Shown: positions 16,077 to 25,007, counted from the first letter of the stretch. The stretch is 56,081 nt of DNA from Sphingobacterium sp. (GCA_022712315.1 JALAGS010000229.1:1-56081), one strand, 5' to 3'. Numbers and translations: made by a program. Notes: generated by a model not told the origin, from the sequence alone.

Positions 16077-17003
16077 ATGAGAAAAGTGTTTAATTCAGTC
16101 ATCATACTGATTGGTTTAGGGATCGGCAGTTTAGGGGTATATTCTTGCAATCAGAGTGGGACAAATAAGGTGCAAAATGTGGGAACTGTTGACTCTATGC
16201 AGCCAAAAAAAGATAGTTTGCTTGCTGTGCAGGATTCGATAAGTAAAGTAGATTCCCTGCGCAAAGACACCATTACAAAAATAGAGGAAAATGTGGATTA
16301 TAAGGGGGCCAAAGATACGACGGTATTATTGACCGATACAGTTTCTCCACGCTATATCTATCTTACATTTGACGATGGTCCCCTGAATGGAAGTCAACAC
16401 CTTGATTCCATTGCGACAGCGAAAGGTGTTAAAATTAATGCTTTTCTGATCGGCAATCATGATAAAATGAGCAAAAAACTGCACAGCTTTACGGAACGTT
16501 ATAAGAATAATCCTTTAGTTGATTGCTACAACCATAGTTACTGGCATGCGCACAATAAATACAGTACTTTTTATTCGAATCCACAGACGGCTTTTGAGGA
16601 TTTTGAACTTGCTGAGCAATCGCTAGGTTTAGCGCATAAAATCGTGCGCTTGCCAGGACGTAATATCTGGTATATCGGAGACCGCAAGAAGGTGGACTTG
16701 AAAAGTGGCGCCTCGACTGCCGAATTATTGCACCAGAACGGTTATAAAGTGATCGGCTGGGATTGTGAATGGAAGATTAACGGTGTTACAGGAAAACCGG
16801 ATTTAACGGTGAATCAATTGTATACCCAAATGAAAAATTTACTCCGTAAAGGTACATCCTATACAAAAAATAATGTTGTGCTATTGACACATGACAATAT
16901 GTATCAAACGAAAAAAGGACAGCGACTTTTATCGGATCTGATCGATAGTCTCAAACAACATCCAAACTATCGCTTTGAATTTGTGCGGAATTATCCGCAA
17001 TAA
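16077..17003 (+). CDS. Polysaccharide deacetylase (NodB) family lipoprotein
   Basis: A lipoprotein with a NodB-homology domain that would remove acetyl groups from a cell-envelope glycan. The N-terminus is a signal with lipobox GVYSC (C24), and residues 25-90 are a Ser/Thr/Asp-rich linker. The metal site is visible as TFDDGP (D99, D100) and HSYWH (H153, H157). The usual RPPxG motif is replaced by RLPGRN, and THDN replaces the last motif, so substrate specificity may differ. The ATG at 16077 is preferred over 16056 because it opens the lipoprotein signal. It is monocistronic and followed by a 21-bp hairpin. Confidence 0.82.
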   Translation: MRKVFNSVIILIGLGIGSLGVYSCNQSGTNKVQNVGTVDSMQPKKDSLLAVQDSISKVDSLRKDTITKIEENVDYKGAKDTTVLLTDTVSPRYIYLTFDDGPLNGSQHLDSIATAKGVKINAFLIGNHDKMSKKLHSFTERYKNNPLVDCYNHSYWHAHNKYSTFYSNPQTAFEDFELAEQSLGLAHKIVRLPGRNIWYIGDRKKVDLKSGASTAELLHQNGYKVIGWDCEWKINGVTGKPDLTVNQLYTQMKNLLRKGTSYTKNNVVLLTHDNMYQTKKGQRLLSDLIDSLKQHPNYRFEFVRNYPQ

Positions 17004-17017
17004 AGGCAGCTGTCTAT

Positions 17018-17075
17018 CTAAATAATAAAGGCTTAAACGGGAGAATTTAATCTTGTTTAAGCCTTTATTATTTAG
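17018..17075. terminator. 21-bp perfect inverted repeat, bidirectional terminator
   Basis: Positions 17018-17038 and 17055-17075 are perfectly complementary. The element sits between the convergent NodB lipoprotein and PhnA-like genes. T-rich arms on both strands suit termination in both directions. Confidence 0.75.
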
Positions 17076-17089
17076 TGGAAAAATCTCTT

Positions 17090-17671
17090 TTAATTTTGTT
17101 TGCGGAGATATTTTGTCAGTATGACAATTGTCTGGCCTTCAATTTTTCCCTCAATTTGTTCAATATTGTCCGCTACTAATCGAATATTTTTAACGACGGT
17201 ACCTAAAGTAGCTTTTAATGAAGAACCTTTTACATCAAGGGTTTTGGTTAAAACTACGGTATCGCCCTCCAATAATCGCTGACCGATACTATCTTCATGA
17301 AAAGAAACATAACCATCATTTTCATGATCTCCGGTTTTCTTGGCCTCCGCTAGTGTTTCATCATCGAGATAAAGAATATCCAGCGCTTCGGATGCCCAGC
17401 CCTCATTTTTTAAGCGGTTTAACATACGCCAGCATACAATTTGTACCGAGGGATTTTCAGACCACATTGCATTGGGAAGAAATTTCCAGTCGTCTGGAGT
17501 TAATTGCTCCGTTTTGTTGAGCTGATTGACCAATGTTTCTGAAATCAGTAAAGTATTGTCCAAAGTTGATGTTATTTCTGGAGGTAAGGTGTAGGCAATT
17601 AATGTGTTTTCCGCACCTGTTAGCTCACATTTCCCTCCAGCTCTCGCTTGTAATTGTTCTTCTAATTTCAT
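17090..17671 (-). CDS. PhnA/YjdM-family protein
   Basis: A 193-residue protein with the C-terminal PhnA domain: DSIGQRLLEGDTVVLTKTLDVKG, then GTVVKNIRLV and the final IVILTKYLRKQ. Despite its name, the family is not shown to act in phosphonate use; the true role is unclear. The N-terminal zinc-ribbon region is degenerate: GGKCELTGAEN keeps only one cysteine where the family normally has a CxxC pair. It is convergent with the NodB lipoprotein gene. Confidence 0.8.
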   Translation of the reverse strand: MKLEEQLQARAGGKCELTGAENTLIAYTLPPEITSTLDNTLLISETLVNQLNKTEQLTPDDWKFLPNAMWSENPSVQIVCWRMLNRLKNEGWASEALDILYLDDETLAEAKKTGDHENDGYVSFHEDSIGQRLLEGDTVVLTKTLDVKGSSLKATLGTVVKNIRLVADNIEQIEGKIEGQTIVILTKYLRKQN

Positions 17672-17887
17672 ATCAGTTTTTTATAAAAGCCCAAACTTAG
17701 AAAAATTTGTTTTGATGTGCAATGACCAATATCACGATATCGGATGAAGTGACGGAATCTATAAAAAGTAAGCGTAGGTATTGAGCGCTATTTTTTCTTA
17801 AAATAAAATTGCCTGAAGAAGAACATTGGTATTGAATTTGTGTTTATTCAACGTTAGAAAACATTATTAACTGTAATATAGAATACT

Positions 17888-18757
17888 ATGAAATGGCAAG
17901 GAGGTAAGCAAAGTGGCAATTTTGAAGACCGAAGGGGAATGTCTGGTGGCGGAAAAATTGCGCTAGGCGGAATCGGGGGGATTATTGTTTTGGTGATCGG
18001 ATTTTTGATGGGTGGAGATCCCATGCAACTTTTACAGCAAGCCCAGAACATGGGGGCGCAAACCGAACAATCCGGACAGCCGCGTGAATTAAATCCTGAA
18101 GAAAAAAGGCTTACTGAATTTTCACTGACCGTGCTCCAAAGTACGGAAGATGTGTGGGCCAAGCTGTTTAAAGAACAGATGCAAAAGAATTATACAGCAA
18201 CGACCCTGGTTTTTTACGATGGGGGTACTCAGACAGATGGTTGTGGCATGGGACAGGCTTCTTACGGACCTTTCTATTGCCCCGGGGATCAGAAGATTTA
18301 CCTGGATTTGAGTTTTAGTAAAGAACTGTCAGATAAATTTGGAGCAAAAGGGGAGTTTGCCATGGCTTATGTGATCGCGCATGAGGTCGGACACCATATT
18401 CAGCAGTTGGTGGGTTTATTACCGAAGACGAACCAGGCCCGAGGAAAGCTCAGCGAACGAGAAAATAATAAAATCTCTGTCATGACCGAGCTGCAAGCTG
18501 ATTTTTATGCCGGTGTATGGGCGCATTATCTCAATGAATTCACGGATATAAAAATTGATTACAATGATATTCTCGATGGGATGAAGGCTGCCGAAGCGGT
18601 CGGTGATGACAAATTGCAGACCGAGGCTCAGGGCTATGCGGTTCCCGAATCATTTACACATGGTACTTCCGCTCAGCGTATGGCCTGGTTTAAGAAGGGC
18701 TACGAGTCAGGTGATATGCGTTCGGGAAATACCTTTGAAGATCCGAGTCTCAAATAG
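17888..18757 (+). CDS. Neutral zinc metallopeptidase, YpfJ/KPN_02809 family
   Basis: A membrane-anchored peptidase of 289 residues. The Gly-rich N-terminus leads into one membrane segment (about residues 25-42), then the domain with the zinc motif H165-E-V-G-H169 and a downstream TELQADFYAGVWAHY segment supplying the third ligand. The family opening (MKWQGGKQSGNFEDRRG) is clear. The physiological substrate is not known. It is transcribed alone and ends in a strong terminator. Confidence 0.9.
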   Translation: MKWQGGKQSGNFEDRRGMSGGGKIALGGIGGIIVLVIGFLMGGDPMQLLQQAQNMGAQTEQSGQPRELNPEEKRLTEFSLTVLQSTEDVWAKLFKEQMQKNYTATTLVFYDGGTQTDGCGMGQASYGPFYCPGDQKIYLDLSFSKELSDKFGAKGEFAMAYVIAHEVGHHIQQLVGLLPKTNQARGKLSERENNKISVMTELQADFYAGVWAHYLNEFTDIKIDYNDILDGMKAAEAVGDDKLQTEAQGYAVPESFTHGTSAQRMAWFKKGYESGDMRSGNTFEDPSLK

Positions 18758-18774
18758 ACATCGTATCCTACGAT

Positions 18775-18810
18775 AAAACACCTGATAACTAATTATCAGG
18801 TGTTTTTTTT
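18775..18810. terminator. Terminator between the zinc peptidase and LuxE-like genes
   Basis: AACACCTGATAA (18777-18788) pairs with TTATCAGGTGTT (18793-18804), followed by eight T on the plus strand. The A-rich left side also gives a short T run on the minus strand, so it may serve both convergent genes. Confidence 0.85.
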
Positions 18811-18903
18811 GCCCCTTTCATTCGATTTAGTGCAGTGATAGGATTCTCTAACGCTGATTTACTTTGATGGAATCAAGAAGCTGACAATCCAGCGAATAGG
18901 AAA

Positions 18904-19884
18904 CTACTGAACCAGTAGGTTGCAGCCACGGATATCACTTTGGTCAAAACGGCCCAATATTTCAAAAGAGCCATCCTGATATACTTTGCCTAAATCTTGT
19001 GTTGCTATAAATGAACATGAATAACGATTGGCCAGATCGATTACATTAATACCACCAGTTTTATTTAAAGGAATCAGGCTTAATGGATCATTGGTATCCC
19101 GAATTAAGATTTTCATCCATTTGGGAAGATGGAATATTCCCTGGCCTGAAGAATAGCCCTGGGAGAGCAGTTCTGTCATGCCATACTCCGAATGAATGCC
19201 ATGGACAGCGAACGCTTCTTCAAGAAGCTGATGAATTTCTTGTTTGACCATTTCTTTTCGCTTGCCCTTCATTCCGCCTGTTTCCATAATAATCAGTTCC
19301 GGAAATTCGAAAGCATACTGTTCTATAAAATCAAGCAGTGCGTAAGTTACACCAAAGAGGATGGTCTTAGTACCTTTATTTTTGAGCTGGACAAGCGTAT
19401 CGTAGAGCTCCTGATGATTGTAGAGGAAATAATTGCTTTCGGGCTGTTCGCTTTGTTTCATGAGATCATCGATCATATAGATCAGCGACGAACCCGTTCT
19501 CTCCAGGTAGGATGGGAGCAATGCCAGGACGGCAATGTCGCAGAGCGGACCATAGAAATCTTCAAAAATCTTCCGAAAAGTTCGCTCATATATACTCCGG
19601 TCAGCAACCAGATGTTTTGATGTGACCATACCCGTTGTACCGGAACTGGAGAATACGATTTCAGCTTCCATTCCTTCAGCAATAACCTGTTGGGTCTTAA
19701 AAAACTCGATGGGCAGGAAAGGAATATCAGTATAGTGCTGAATACTGTCCTTTTCTCTTCCCAGTAATCTGACGTAGTCACGATAAACCTTACAATGCAG
19801 GCTTTGGAATCGGTAGGTATCTAAACAATGCTGATTAAAATCATCTTCGGTTTTAATCTCAAAAAAATCCTTCCAATTCGTCAT
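18904..19884 (-). CDS. LuxE/PaaK-family acyl-adenylate-forming enzyme
   Basis: A member of the ANL-related LuxE acyl-protein synthetase group, about 326 residues. Visible motifs are the P-loop-like FSSSGTTGMVTSKH (around 85-98), ETGGMKGKRKEM, and SEYGMTELLSQGY, which matches the adenylate-binding Y-x-TE motif. Such proteins activate fatty or other carboxylic acids; no luciferase or reductase partner is nearby. The ATG at 19884 is chosen over 19908 because it begins the conserved domain directly. It is not clearly in an operon with fabG, 264 bases upstream on the same strand, and its substrate is unknown. Confidence 0.75.
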   Translation of the reverse strand: MTNWKDFFEIKTEDDFNQHCLDTYRFQSLHCKVYRDYVRLLGREKDSIQHYTDIPFLPIEFFKTQQVIAEGMEAEIVFSSSGTTGMVTSKHLVADRSIYERTFRKIFEDFYGPLCDIAVLALLPSYLERTGSSLIYMIDDLMKQSEQPESNYFLYNHQELYDTLVQLKNKGTKTILFGVTYALLDFIEQYAFEFPELIIMETGGMKGKRKEMVKQEIHQLLEEAFAVHGIHSEYGMTELLSQGYSSGQGIFHLPKWMKILIRDTNDPLSLIPLNKTGGINVIDLANRYSCSFIATQDLGKVYQDGSFEILGRFDQSDIRGCNLLVQ

Positions 19885-20100
19885 AGCATTTAAAAATTTG
19901 ATGAGCAAAATTAACTAAAATTTGGAATATAGTGATCACTTAGTAAATCCCATTTACGGGATAGCTACCGAAGATGGATGATATTGCTGATATGCGGGGC
20001 CTGAGATCTTCTGTGAGCTAGACGGGAAAGGAAGCCATCAAATTATCCATTATATCCGTATTGAAGAGAGTTAGACCGGAGGGGGGATATAAGATGTGGG

Positions 20101-20150
20101 AAATCCTGAGGCTAAATTTAGCGAATTTGACCTCAGGATTTTATTTTTTT
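20101..20150 (+). terminator. Hairpin with plus-strand T tract, no plus-strand gene upstream
   Basis: AAATCCTGAGG (20101-20111) pairs with CCTCAGGATTT (20131-20141) and is followed on the plus strand by a T-rich run to 20150. It sits just past the stop of the minus-strand fabG, so it may serve fabG, but the better T tract is on the opposite strand. Confidence 0.6.
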
Positions 20151-20892
20151 ACAGCATACCACCGTCGACAGGTAGAACCTGCCCAGTCACGTATGCAGAT
20201 AAGTCAGAGGCTAAATAAAGACAAGCGTTGGCTACATCTTCTGGTTCTCCGGCGCGTTTTAAAGGAATACCTGCTTCCCATCCCGCCACAACTTTTGGAT
20301 CCAGTACATCAGTCATTTCGGTACGTATAAACCCTGGAGCAACTACGTTTGCACGGATATTCCGGGAACCTAGTTCTTTGGCGATGGATTTTGTGAACCC
20401 GATAATACCAGCTTTTGATGCCGCATAATTTGCCTGACCAGCATTTCCTTGCACACCCACAACGGATGACATGTTGATAAATGAACCTTTACGGTTTTTC
20501 ATCATAATTTTTGAAGCAGCCTTTGTAACGTTAAAGACAGACTTTAAGTTGACGTTTAATACATCATCCCAATTCTCCTCGGTCATGCGCATCAACAGGC
20601 CATCTTTTGTGATACCGGCATTATTTACGACGATATCCAATCCTCCAAAATCGGCAACAATAGAGTTGATCAATTGTTCCGCTTCTTCGAATTTTGAAGC
20701 ATCAGAACGATAGCCAATCACTTTGGTGCCAAAAGCCTGAAGCTCCTGCTCCAAAGCCTGTCCTTTTTCGACAGAAGAAAGATAAGTGAAAGCGACGTTA
20801 GCACCATGTTGTGCAAACACTTCCGCGATTTTCCTTCCGATTCCTTTTGATGCTCCTGTTACTAAAGCAATTTTTCCTTCAAGTATTTTCAT
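20149..20892 (-). CDS. fabG: 3-oxoacyl-ACP reductase
   Basis: NADPH-dependent short-chain dehydrogenase that reduces 3-oxoacyl-ACP in fatty acid synthesis. It has TGASKGIG (12-19), NNAG (90-93), the catalytic S142/S143, Y156 and K160 in YAASK, and the C-terminal AYVTGQVLPVDGGML typical of FabG. It has 247 residues. It stands apart from the pigment cluster, so it is probably the housekeeping copy; a second one is at 46148-46879. Confidence 0.92.
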   Translation of the reverse strand: MKILEGKIALVTGASKGIGRKIAEVFAQHGANVAFTYLSSVEKGQALEQELQAFGTKVIGYRSDASKFEEAEQLINSIVADFGGLDIVVNNAGITKDGLLMRMTEENWDDVLNVNLKSVFNVTKAASKIMMKNRKGSFINMSSVVGVQGNAGQANYAASKAGIIGFTKSIAKELGSRNIRANVVAPGFIRTEMTDVLDPKVVAGWEAGIPLKRAGEPEDVANACLYLASDLSAYVTGQVLPVDGGML

Positions 20893-21363
20893 CTGTATAA
20901 GTTATTTGTTCGTCAATTGTTCACTTCTAAGGCATTCGATGTGCTTTCTGTTTTCATATGCCATCTATCGCTGGAATTCAATAAGATAAATGAATTCGAT
21001 TCATCTGGTTTATCTTGTCGTGTTATGCTACGATGACGCTGTTCTTTCAGTACACCTTATTTTTAAGTACTCCGTAGCCACGACTAAATGATACGGTTTC
21101 ATCGCTATGGTGTACACTATTGCCTGTCGATGTTTTGCAAAAATGTTAAAACTATATTATAACACAAAATCTTTCGCTAAATAACGGTTTAAAATACCAA
21201 AACATTGCAGGCTACTCCTGTGTTTATTTTTGAGCGGGCATTTGTTTTCGGTATATAAATTTAGGATTTAGCGGTAAGCGATCGCTCACTTAGGATTATT
21301 TTAATAAATCAATGGTATTTTTGAATAAGTGGTTCTAAAAAGTACAGTTTTTTGACAAAAGAC
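20893..21363. other. Long divergent intergenic region between fabG and mqo
   Basis: About 500 bases without a credible gene. It contains a possible branched RNA fold for the fabG leader (outer pairing 21050-21056 with 21109-21115; inner 21072-21076 with 21092-21096) and a short palindrome AGCGATCGCT near 21277. The mqo promoter candidate lies at its right end. Confidence 0.4.
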
Positions 21364-21395
21364 TTGGGGGTTTACCAAAAACTATATTAAATTTG
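21364..21395 (+). promoter_or_regulatory. Candidate mqo promoter
   Basis: A perfect TAAATTTG -7 box (21388-21395) lies 16 bases before the mqo ATG, with TTG at 21364-21366 as a possible -33 element 21 bases upstream. Confidence 0.45.
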
Positions 21396-21411
21396 CATCA
21401 ATCACAAAAAC

Positions 21412-22911
21412 ATGAGCAAAAAATCAAATAAAGAAGTTGACGTTGTTCTAATCGGCGCCGGTATTATGAGTGCTACTTTGGGTACTCTAATCAATGAATT
21501 AAGCCCAGACGTTAATATTGAAATTCTTGAGCGTTTGGATGTTGTGGCTGCTGAAAGTTCTGACGCTTGGAATAATGCTGGCACGGGCCACTCTGCCTTG
21601 TGCGAGTTAAATTATACCCCGGAACAGAAAGATGGTTCTGTAAAGATTGATAAAGCAGTGAAAATTGCCGAGCAATTTGAAGTGTCTAAGCAATTTTGGT
21701 CCTACCTCGTTGATAAAGGCATTATTGCCCAACCTGAAAATTTTATCCGCAGTATTCCACACATGAGTGCGGTTTTTGGTGAAAAAGATGCTAAATTCCT
21801 AAAGACAAGATGGGAAACATTGACGACCCAAAATTTGTTCAAGGGCATGGAATATACCGAAGATCCGACATTGCTGAAATCGTGGATTCCATTGATGATG
21901 GAAGGACGCGCTGCAGATGAAAAAATTGCCGCGACTAAAATGGATCTCGGTACAGATGTTAATTTTGGTTCATTGACACGTGATTTAATCGCTAATCTTG
22001 AACATAAAGAAAATATTTCTATTTCCTTAAACCACGAAGTTGTCGATATCGAACGCGAAGACGATGGTCGTTGGGAAGTGGAAGTCAAAGATTTAAAAAC
22101 CGGCGTAAAACGAGAAATCAAAGCTAAATTTGTTTTTATTGGAGCTGGTGGTCACTCTTTATTATTGTTAGAAAAGTCGGGTATTCCAGAAGCAAAAGGT
22201 TATGGTGGTTTTCCGGTGGGAGGCCAGTGGCTGAGATGTGTCAATGAAGAGATCATCAATACGCACCATGCCAAGGTATATGGTAAAGCTTCTGTAGGTG
22301 CTCCGCCGATGTCGGTTCCCCATTTAGATACCCGCTATATCGATGGTAAGCAAGCGTTATTGTTTGGGCCATATGCTGGTTTCTCAACTAAATTCTTAAA
22401 ACAAGGTTCTTATTTCGATTTACCTGCTTCCATCAAATTATCCAATATTCGTCCGATGTTATCGGCCGGACTTGACAACTTACCATTGACGAAGTATCTA
22501 ATTACGGAAGTCATGAAGTCTCCAAAAGATAAATTGGAGTCTTTAAAACAATTTATGCCTACGGCTAAATTGGAAGATTGGGTTATCGAGAAAGCAGGAC
22601 AGCGTGTACAGGTAATCAAGAAAGATGAGAAGAAAGGTGGAATTCTTGAATTTGGTACTGAAGTCGTGTCTAGTGCGGACGGTTCTATTGCAGCTTTATT
22701 GGGGGCATCTCCGGGAGCTTCTACATCCGTAGCGATTATGATTAGCCTTTTAAAGAAATGTTTCCCTGAGCGCGCGAAGTCGGATGAATACCGTAAGAAA
22801 TTACGTGAGATGATTCCTTCACATGGGAAATCATTGAACGACGATGCACAGCTTTGCAAAGAAACACGTGTACGCACACATAAAGCGTTGAAATTAATCG
22901 ATATCGATTAA
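21412..22911 (+). CDS. mqo: Malate:quinone oxidoreductase
   Basis: FAD-dependent peripheral membrane enzyme that oxidises malate to oxaloacetate and passes electrons to quinone, part of the TCA cycle. The FAD motif is VLIGAGIMSATLG (residues 12-24), followed by the family run IEILERLDVVAAESSDAWNNAGTGHSA and later GGFPVGGQWLRC. The 499-residue length is typical. It is transcribed alone. A TPP riboswitch starts shortly after its stop and belongs to the next operon. Confidence 0.95.
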   Translation: MSKKSNKEVDVVLIGAGIMSATLGTLINELSPDVNIEILERLDVVAAESSDAWNNAGTGHSALCELNYTPEQKDGSVKIDKAVKIAEQFEVSKQFWSYLVDKGIIAQPENFIRSIPHMSAVFGEKDAKFLKTRWETLTTQNLFKGMEYTEDPTLLKSWIPLMMEGRAADEKIAATKMDLGTDVNFGSLTRDLIANLEHKENISISLNHEVVDIEREDDGRWEVEVKDLKTGVKREIKAKFVFIGAGGHSLLLLEKSGIPEAKGYGGFPVGGQWLRCVNEEIINTHHAKVYGKASVGAPPMSVPHLDTRYIDGKQALLFGPYAGFSTKFLKQGSYFDLPASIKLSNIRPMLSAGLDNLPLTKYLITEVMKSPKDKLESLKQFMPTAKLEDWVIEKAGQRVQVIKKDEKKGGILEFGTEVVSSADGSIAALLGASPGASTSVAIMISLLKKCFPERAKSDEYRKKLREMIPSHGKSLNDDAQLCKETRVRTHKALKLIDID

Positions 22912-22927
22912 TTCATCGAACAAAAAT

Positions 22928-23052
22928 ACTTATGGGGTGCTCAGAATGACCTTGATCATTCTCGGCTGAGATTATACCCAATAAAAGCGATTGTGCGACC
23001 TTGTACAATCGCTTTTATATACCTGATCCAGGTAATGCTGGCGTAGGGATTT
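22928..23052 (+). promoter_or_regulatory. TPP riboswitch (THI element)
   Basis: Binds thiamine pyrophosphate and lowers expression of the genes downstream when it is plentiful. Conserved core: GGGGTGC at 22934-22940, CTGAGA at 22966-22971, ACCC at 22976-22979, then ACCTGATCCAGGTAATGCTG at 23021-23040 and GCGTAGGGA at 23041-23049. P2 forms from GGGT with ACCC, P3 from AGAATGA with TCATTCT. Between P2 and P4 there is a facultative stem-loop of 14 perfect base pairs (22981-22994 with 23005-23018). The expression platform was not clearly resolved; about 75 bases separate the aptamer from the pnuT start. Confidence 0.93.
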
Positions 23053-23124
23053 AATTTCAATAAAAACATCCGTTTTTTCTCCCGTAGGTTTATTATGAAT
23101 AACATTTAATAATAAACTATTCGA

Positions 23125-23739
23125 ATGACTCCTGAAACGATTTTCGAAGCTTTTATAAAACAGATACAACAGGCTACAATGGCGGAATGGCTAGGGGTAT
23201 CTTTTGGTATTTTGCAGGTCTGGTTTTCACGGCAAAATAAATCCATTAATTATATTTTTGGGATTATCGGTATTCTTATATCGGTATACGTGTTATTCCA
23301 TGCAAAATTGTATGCAGAAATATTGTTGCACCTGTATTATTTAGTCATGAGCATTTATGGTTGGATTTACTGGAAATATAGCAGTGATGCCGCGGTGCCC
23401 ATAACAAGCTGCGAAACGAAAGAATGGTGGATTGTAGGCGCGATCTGTATCATGGGTTTTTTCCTTTTCTATTTTGGATTGGTACATTTAACGGACTCGG
23501 ATGTCCCGCTATGGGATTCTGCGGTTTCATGTACTGCCTGGGCAGGGATGTGGTTATTGGCGAAGCGGAAAATTGAAAATTGGATCTTGTTAAATATCAG
23601 TAATCTGATGGCAATTCCTTTGCTGATCCATAAAGGGCTGTTTCTGTATTCGGGCCTGACTTTGTTTTTATTTGTCATGGCATTTAGTGGATATTTTAAT
23701 TGGAGGAGAATTATAAGTGAAGAAAGATATGCAACTTAG
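23125..23739 (+). CDS. pnuT: PnuC-family transporter, predicted thiamine transporter PnuT
   Basis: An inner-membrane facilitator of 204 residues with about seven hydrophobic segments. The PnuC hallmark is present as RKIENWILLNISNLM (around 150-164), with the WF/W-rich opening EWLGVSFGILQVWFSRQNKSINY. PnuC members move nicotinamide riboside, thiamine or riboflavin; the TPP riboswitch directly upstream identifies thiamine (PnuT) as the likely substrate. It is translationally coupled to the next gene, which starts 23 bases before its stop. Confidence 0.88.
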   Translation: MTPETIFEAFIKQIQQATMAEWLGVSFGILQVWFSRQNKSINYIFGIIGILISVYVLFHAKLYAEILLHLYYLVMSIYGWIYWKYSSDAAVPITSCETKEWWIVGAICIMGFFLFYFGLVHLTDSDVPLWDSAVSCTAWAGMWLLAKRKIENWILLNISNLMAIPLLIHKGLFLYSGLTLFLFVMAFSGYFNWRRIISEERYAT

Positions 23740-24808
23740 TAGCGAAGATATTGCTATTCTGAAAGATAATCAGGCAAAAGGAATCGCGCAGAAATCGTTG
23801 TCAGATGAACAATTGGAGCTGATTTATCGCAGGAAATGGTTTAAGATTTGGGTTCCCCCTGAATTGGGCGGATTGGGACTCACGCTACCCGAAGGACTCC
23901 ATTTATTGGCTGATCTGGCCTATTGGGATGGGGGATTGGCCTGGACAGTGACATTATGTTCTGGAGCTAATCTATTTGTCGGTTTTATTGATCCAGCGAT
24001 AGGGAATCAGATTTTTGAAGCAGATCAGGTTTGTTTCGGTGGCAGCGGACAGGCATCCGGTACTGCTACACGTGAAGGTGAGCATTATCGGCTCCGCGGT
24101 TTTTGGAAATACGCTACTGGAGCACCCCATTTAACACATTTCACTTTAAATGCACAGATTCTGGAGTCGGGAAATCCAGTATTGGATGAAAAAGGCGAAC
24201 CGCTTATAAAATCATTTTTTGTCGATCGTGACCATGTATTGATCCATTACGACTGGGATACATTTGGATTGGAAGCTACGGCTTCGCATTCTTTTTCGCT
24301 GGATGACATTGTCGTTGATGGCAGGCAGTCGTTTGAGATTGATGCGGCAAAAAGTACACGTGAAGAGCTGCTGTATCAATACCCTTTTATGCCGTTTGCG
24401 GAATTGACCTTATTGGTCAATTTTATGGGAATGTATAAACGATTTTTGGATTTGATGGAGAAACTATTTGTATTGAAAAGCAATCAATCGAAATGGGAAA
24501 AGTCTGAAAGCAAAGCAGCGTTTAGGTTGCTTGATAATTTTCAGCAGGATTACATAACGCGAAAGGATGCTGTAATGAATTTGGCTTATCATTCTTGGGA
24601 TAACCTCCGTGATGGTATTGATAATGTGGCAATTTATGCGGAAATAGCCTCTCAAAGCCGGGATTTTGTAGCTTCCATTTTAACGAACACGATCACCCTC
24701 TATCCACATACGGGAATTGCGGGTGCTGCCATTGATCATGAAATCAATATCATCTTCCGAAATATTTTTACGGCTTCGCAGCATAAGTTATTGCAGAAGA
24801 GTTTATAA
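23717..24808 (+). CDS. Acyl-CoA dehydrogenase-fold flavoprotein in a thiamine-regulated operon
   Basis: A 363-residue protein of the acyl-CoA dehydrogenase / flavin monooxygenase fold: N-terminal helical part with WVPPELGGLGLTLPEG (around 37-52), a middle beta domain with GSGQASGTATREG and RGFWKYATGAPH, and a helical C-terminus. No strong catalytic Glu of classical acyl-CoA dehydrogenases is evident, so an HpaB/DszC-like reaction or another oxidation is possible. The GTG at 23717 is chosen because GGAGGAG at 23702-23708 gives good spacing; the ATG at 23729 would be too far. It overlaps pnuT by 23 bases, so it shares the TPP riboswitch, which points to a role with thiamine or a thiamine-derived compound. 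That role is inference. Confidence 0.78.
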   Translation: MKKDMQLSSEDIAILKDNQAKGIAQKSLSDEQLELIYRRKWFKIWVPPELGGLGLTLPEGLHLLADLAYWDGGLAWTVTLCSGANLFVGFIDPAIGNQIFEADQVCFGGSGQASGTATREGEHYRLRGFWKYATGAPHLTHFTLNAQILESGNPVLDEKGEPLIKSFFVDRDHVLIHYDWDTFGLEATASHSFSLDDIVVDGRQSFEIDAAKSTREELLYQYPFMPFAELTLLVNFMGMYKRFLDLMEKLFVLKSNQSKWEKSESKAAFRLLDNFQQDYITRKDAVMNLAYHSWDNLRDGIDNVAIYAEIASQSRDFVASILTNTITLYPHTGIAGAAIDHEINIIFRNIFTASQHKLLQKSL

Positions 24809-24847
24809 CAACAAAGACTATCCTAGGATAGTCTTTGTTGTTATAAA
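24802..24847. repeat. 46-base perfect palindrome at the end of the thiamine operon
   Basis: Positions 24802-24824 are the exact reverse complement of 24825-24847, centred on CCTAGG, and include the stop codon of the flavoprotein gene. As RNA it would form a long hairpin with a minimal loop and could act as a terminator or 3' stabiliser, although no T run follows. A second small hairpin (GTACTC-ACGA-GAGTAC) is just downstream. Confidence 0.8.
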
Positions 24848-25007
24848 GTGAAGTGTACTCACGAGAGTACAGTGCAAATTTTGGTGTCATTATTGCAATT
24901 TATTATAGATCTAATGTAATGAATACCCTTTCGTAATTGTCTTTTATACCTCTGCCTTCTACTTTTTGAACAGAAAAAGGTGCAATTATAATTATGAAAC
25001 AAAACTT

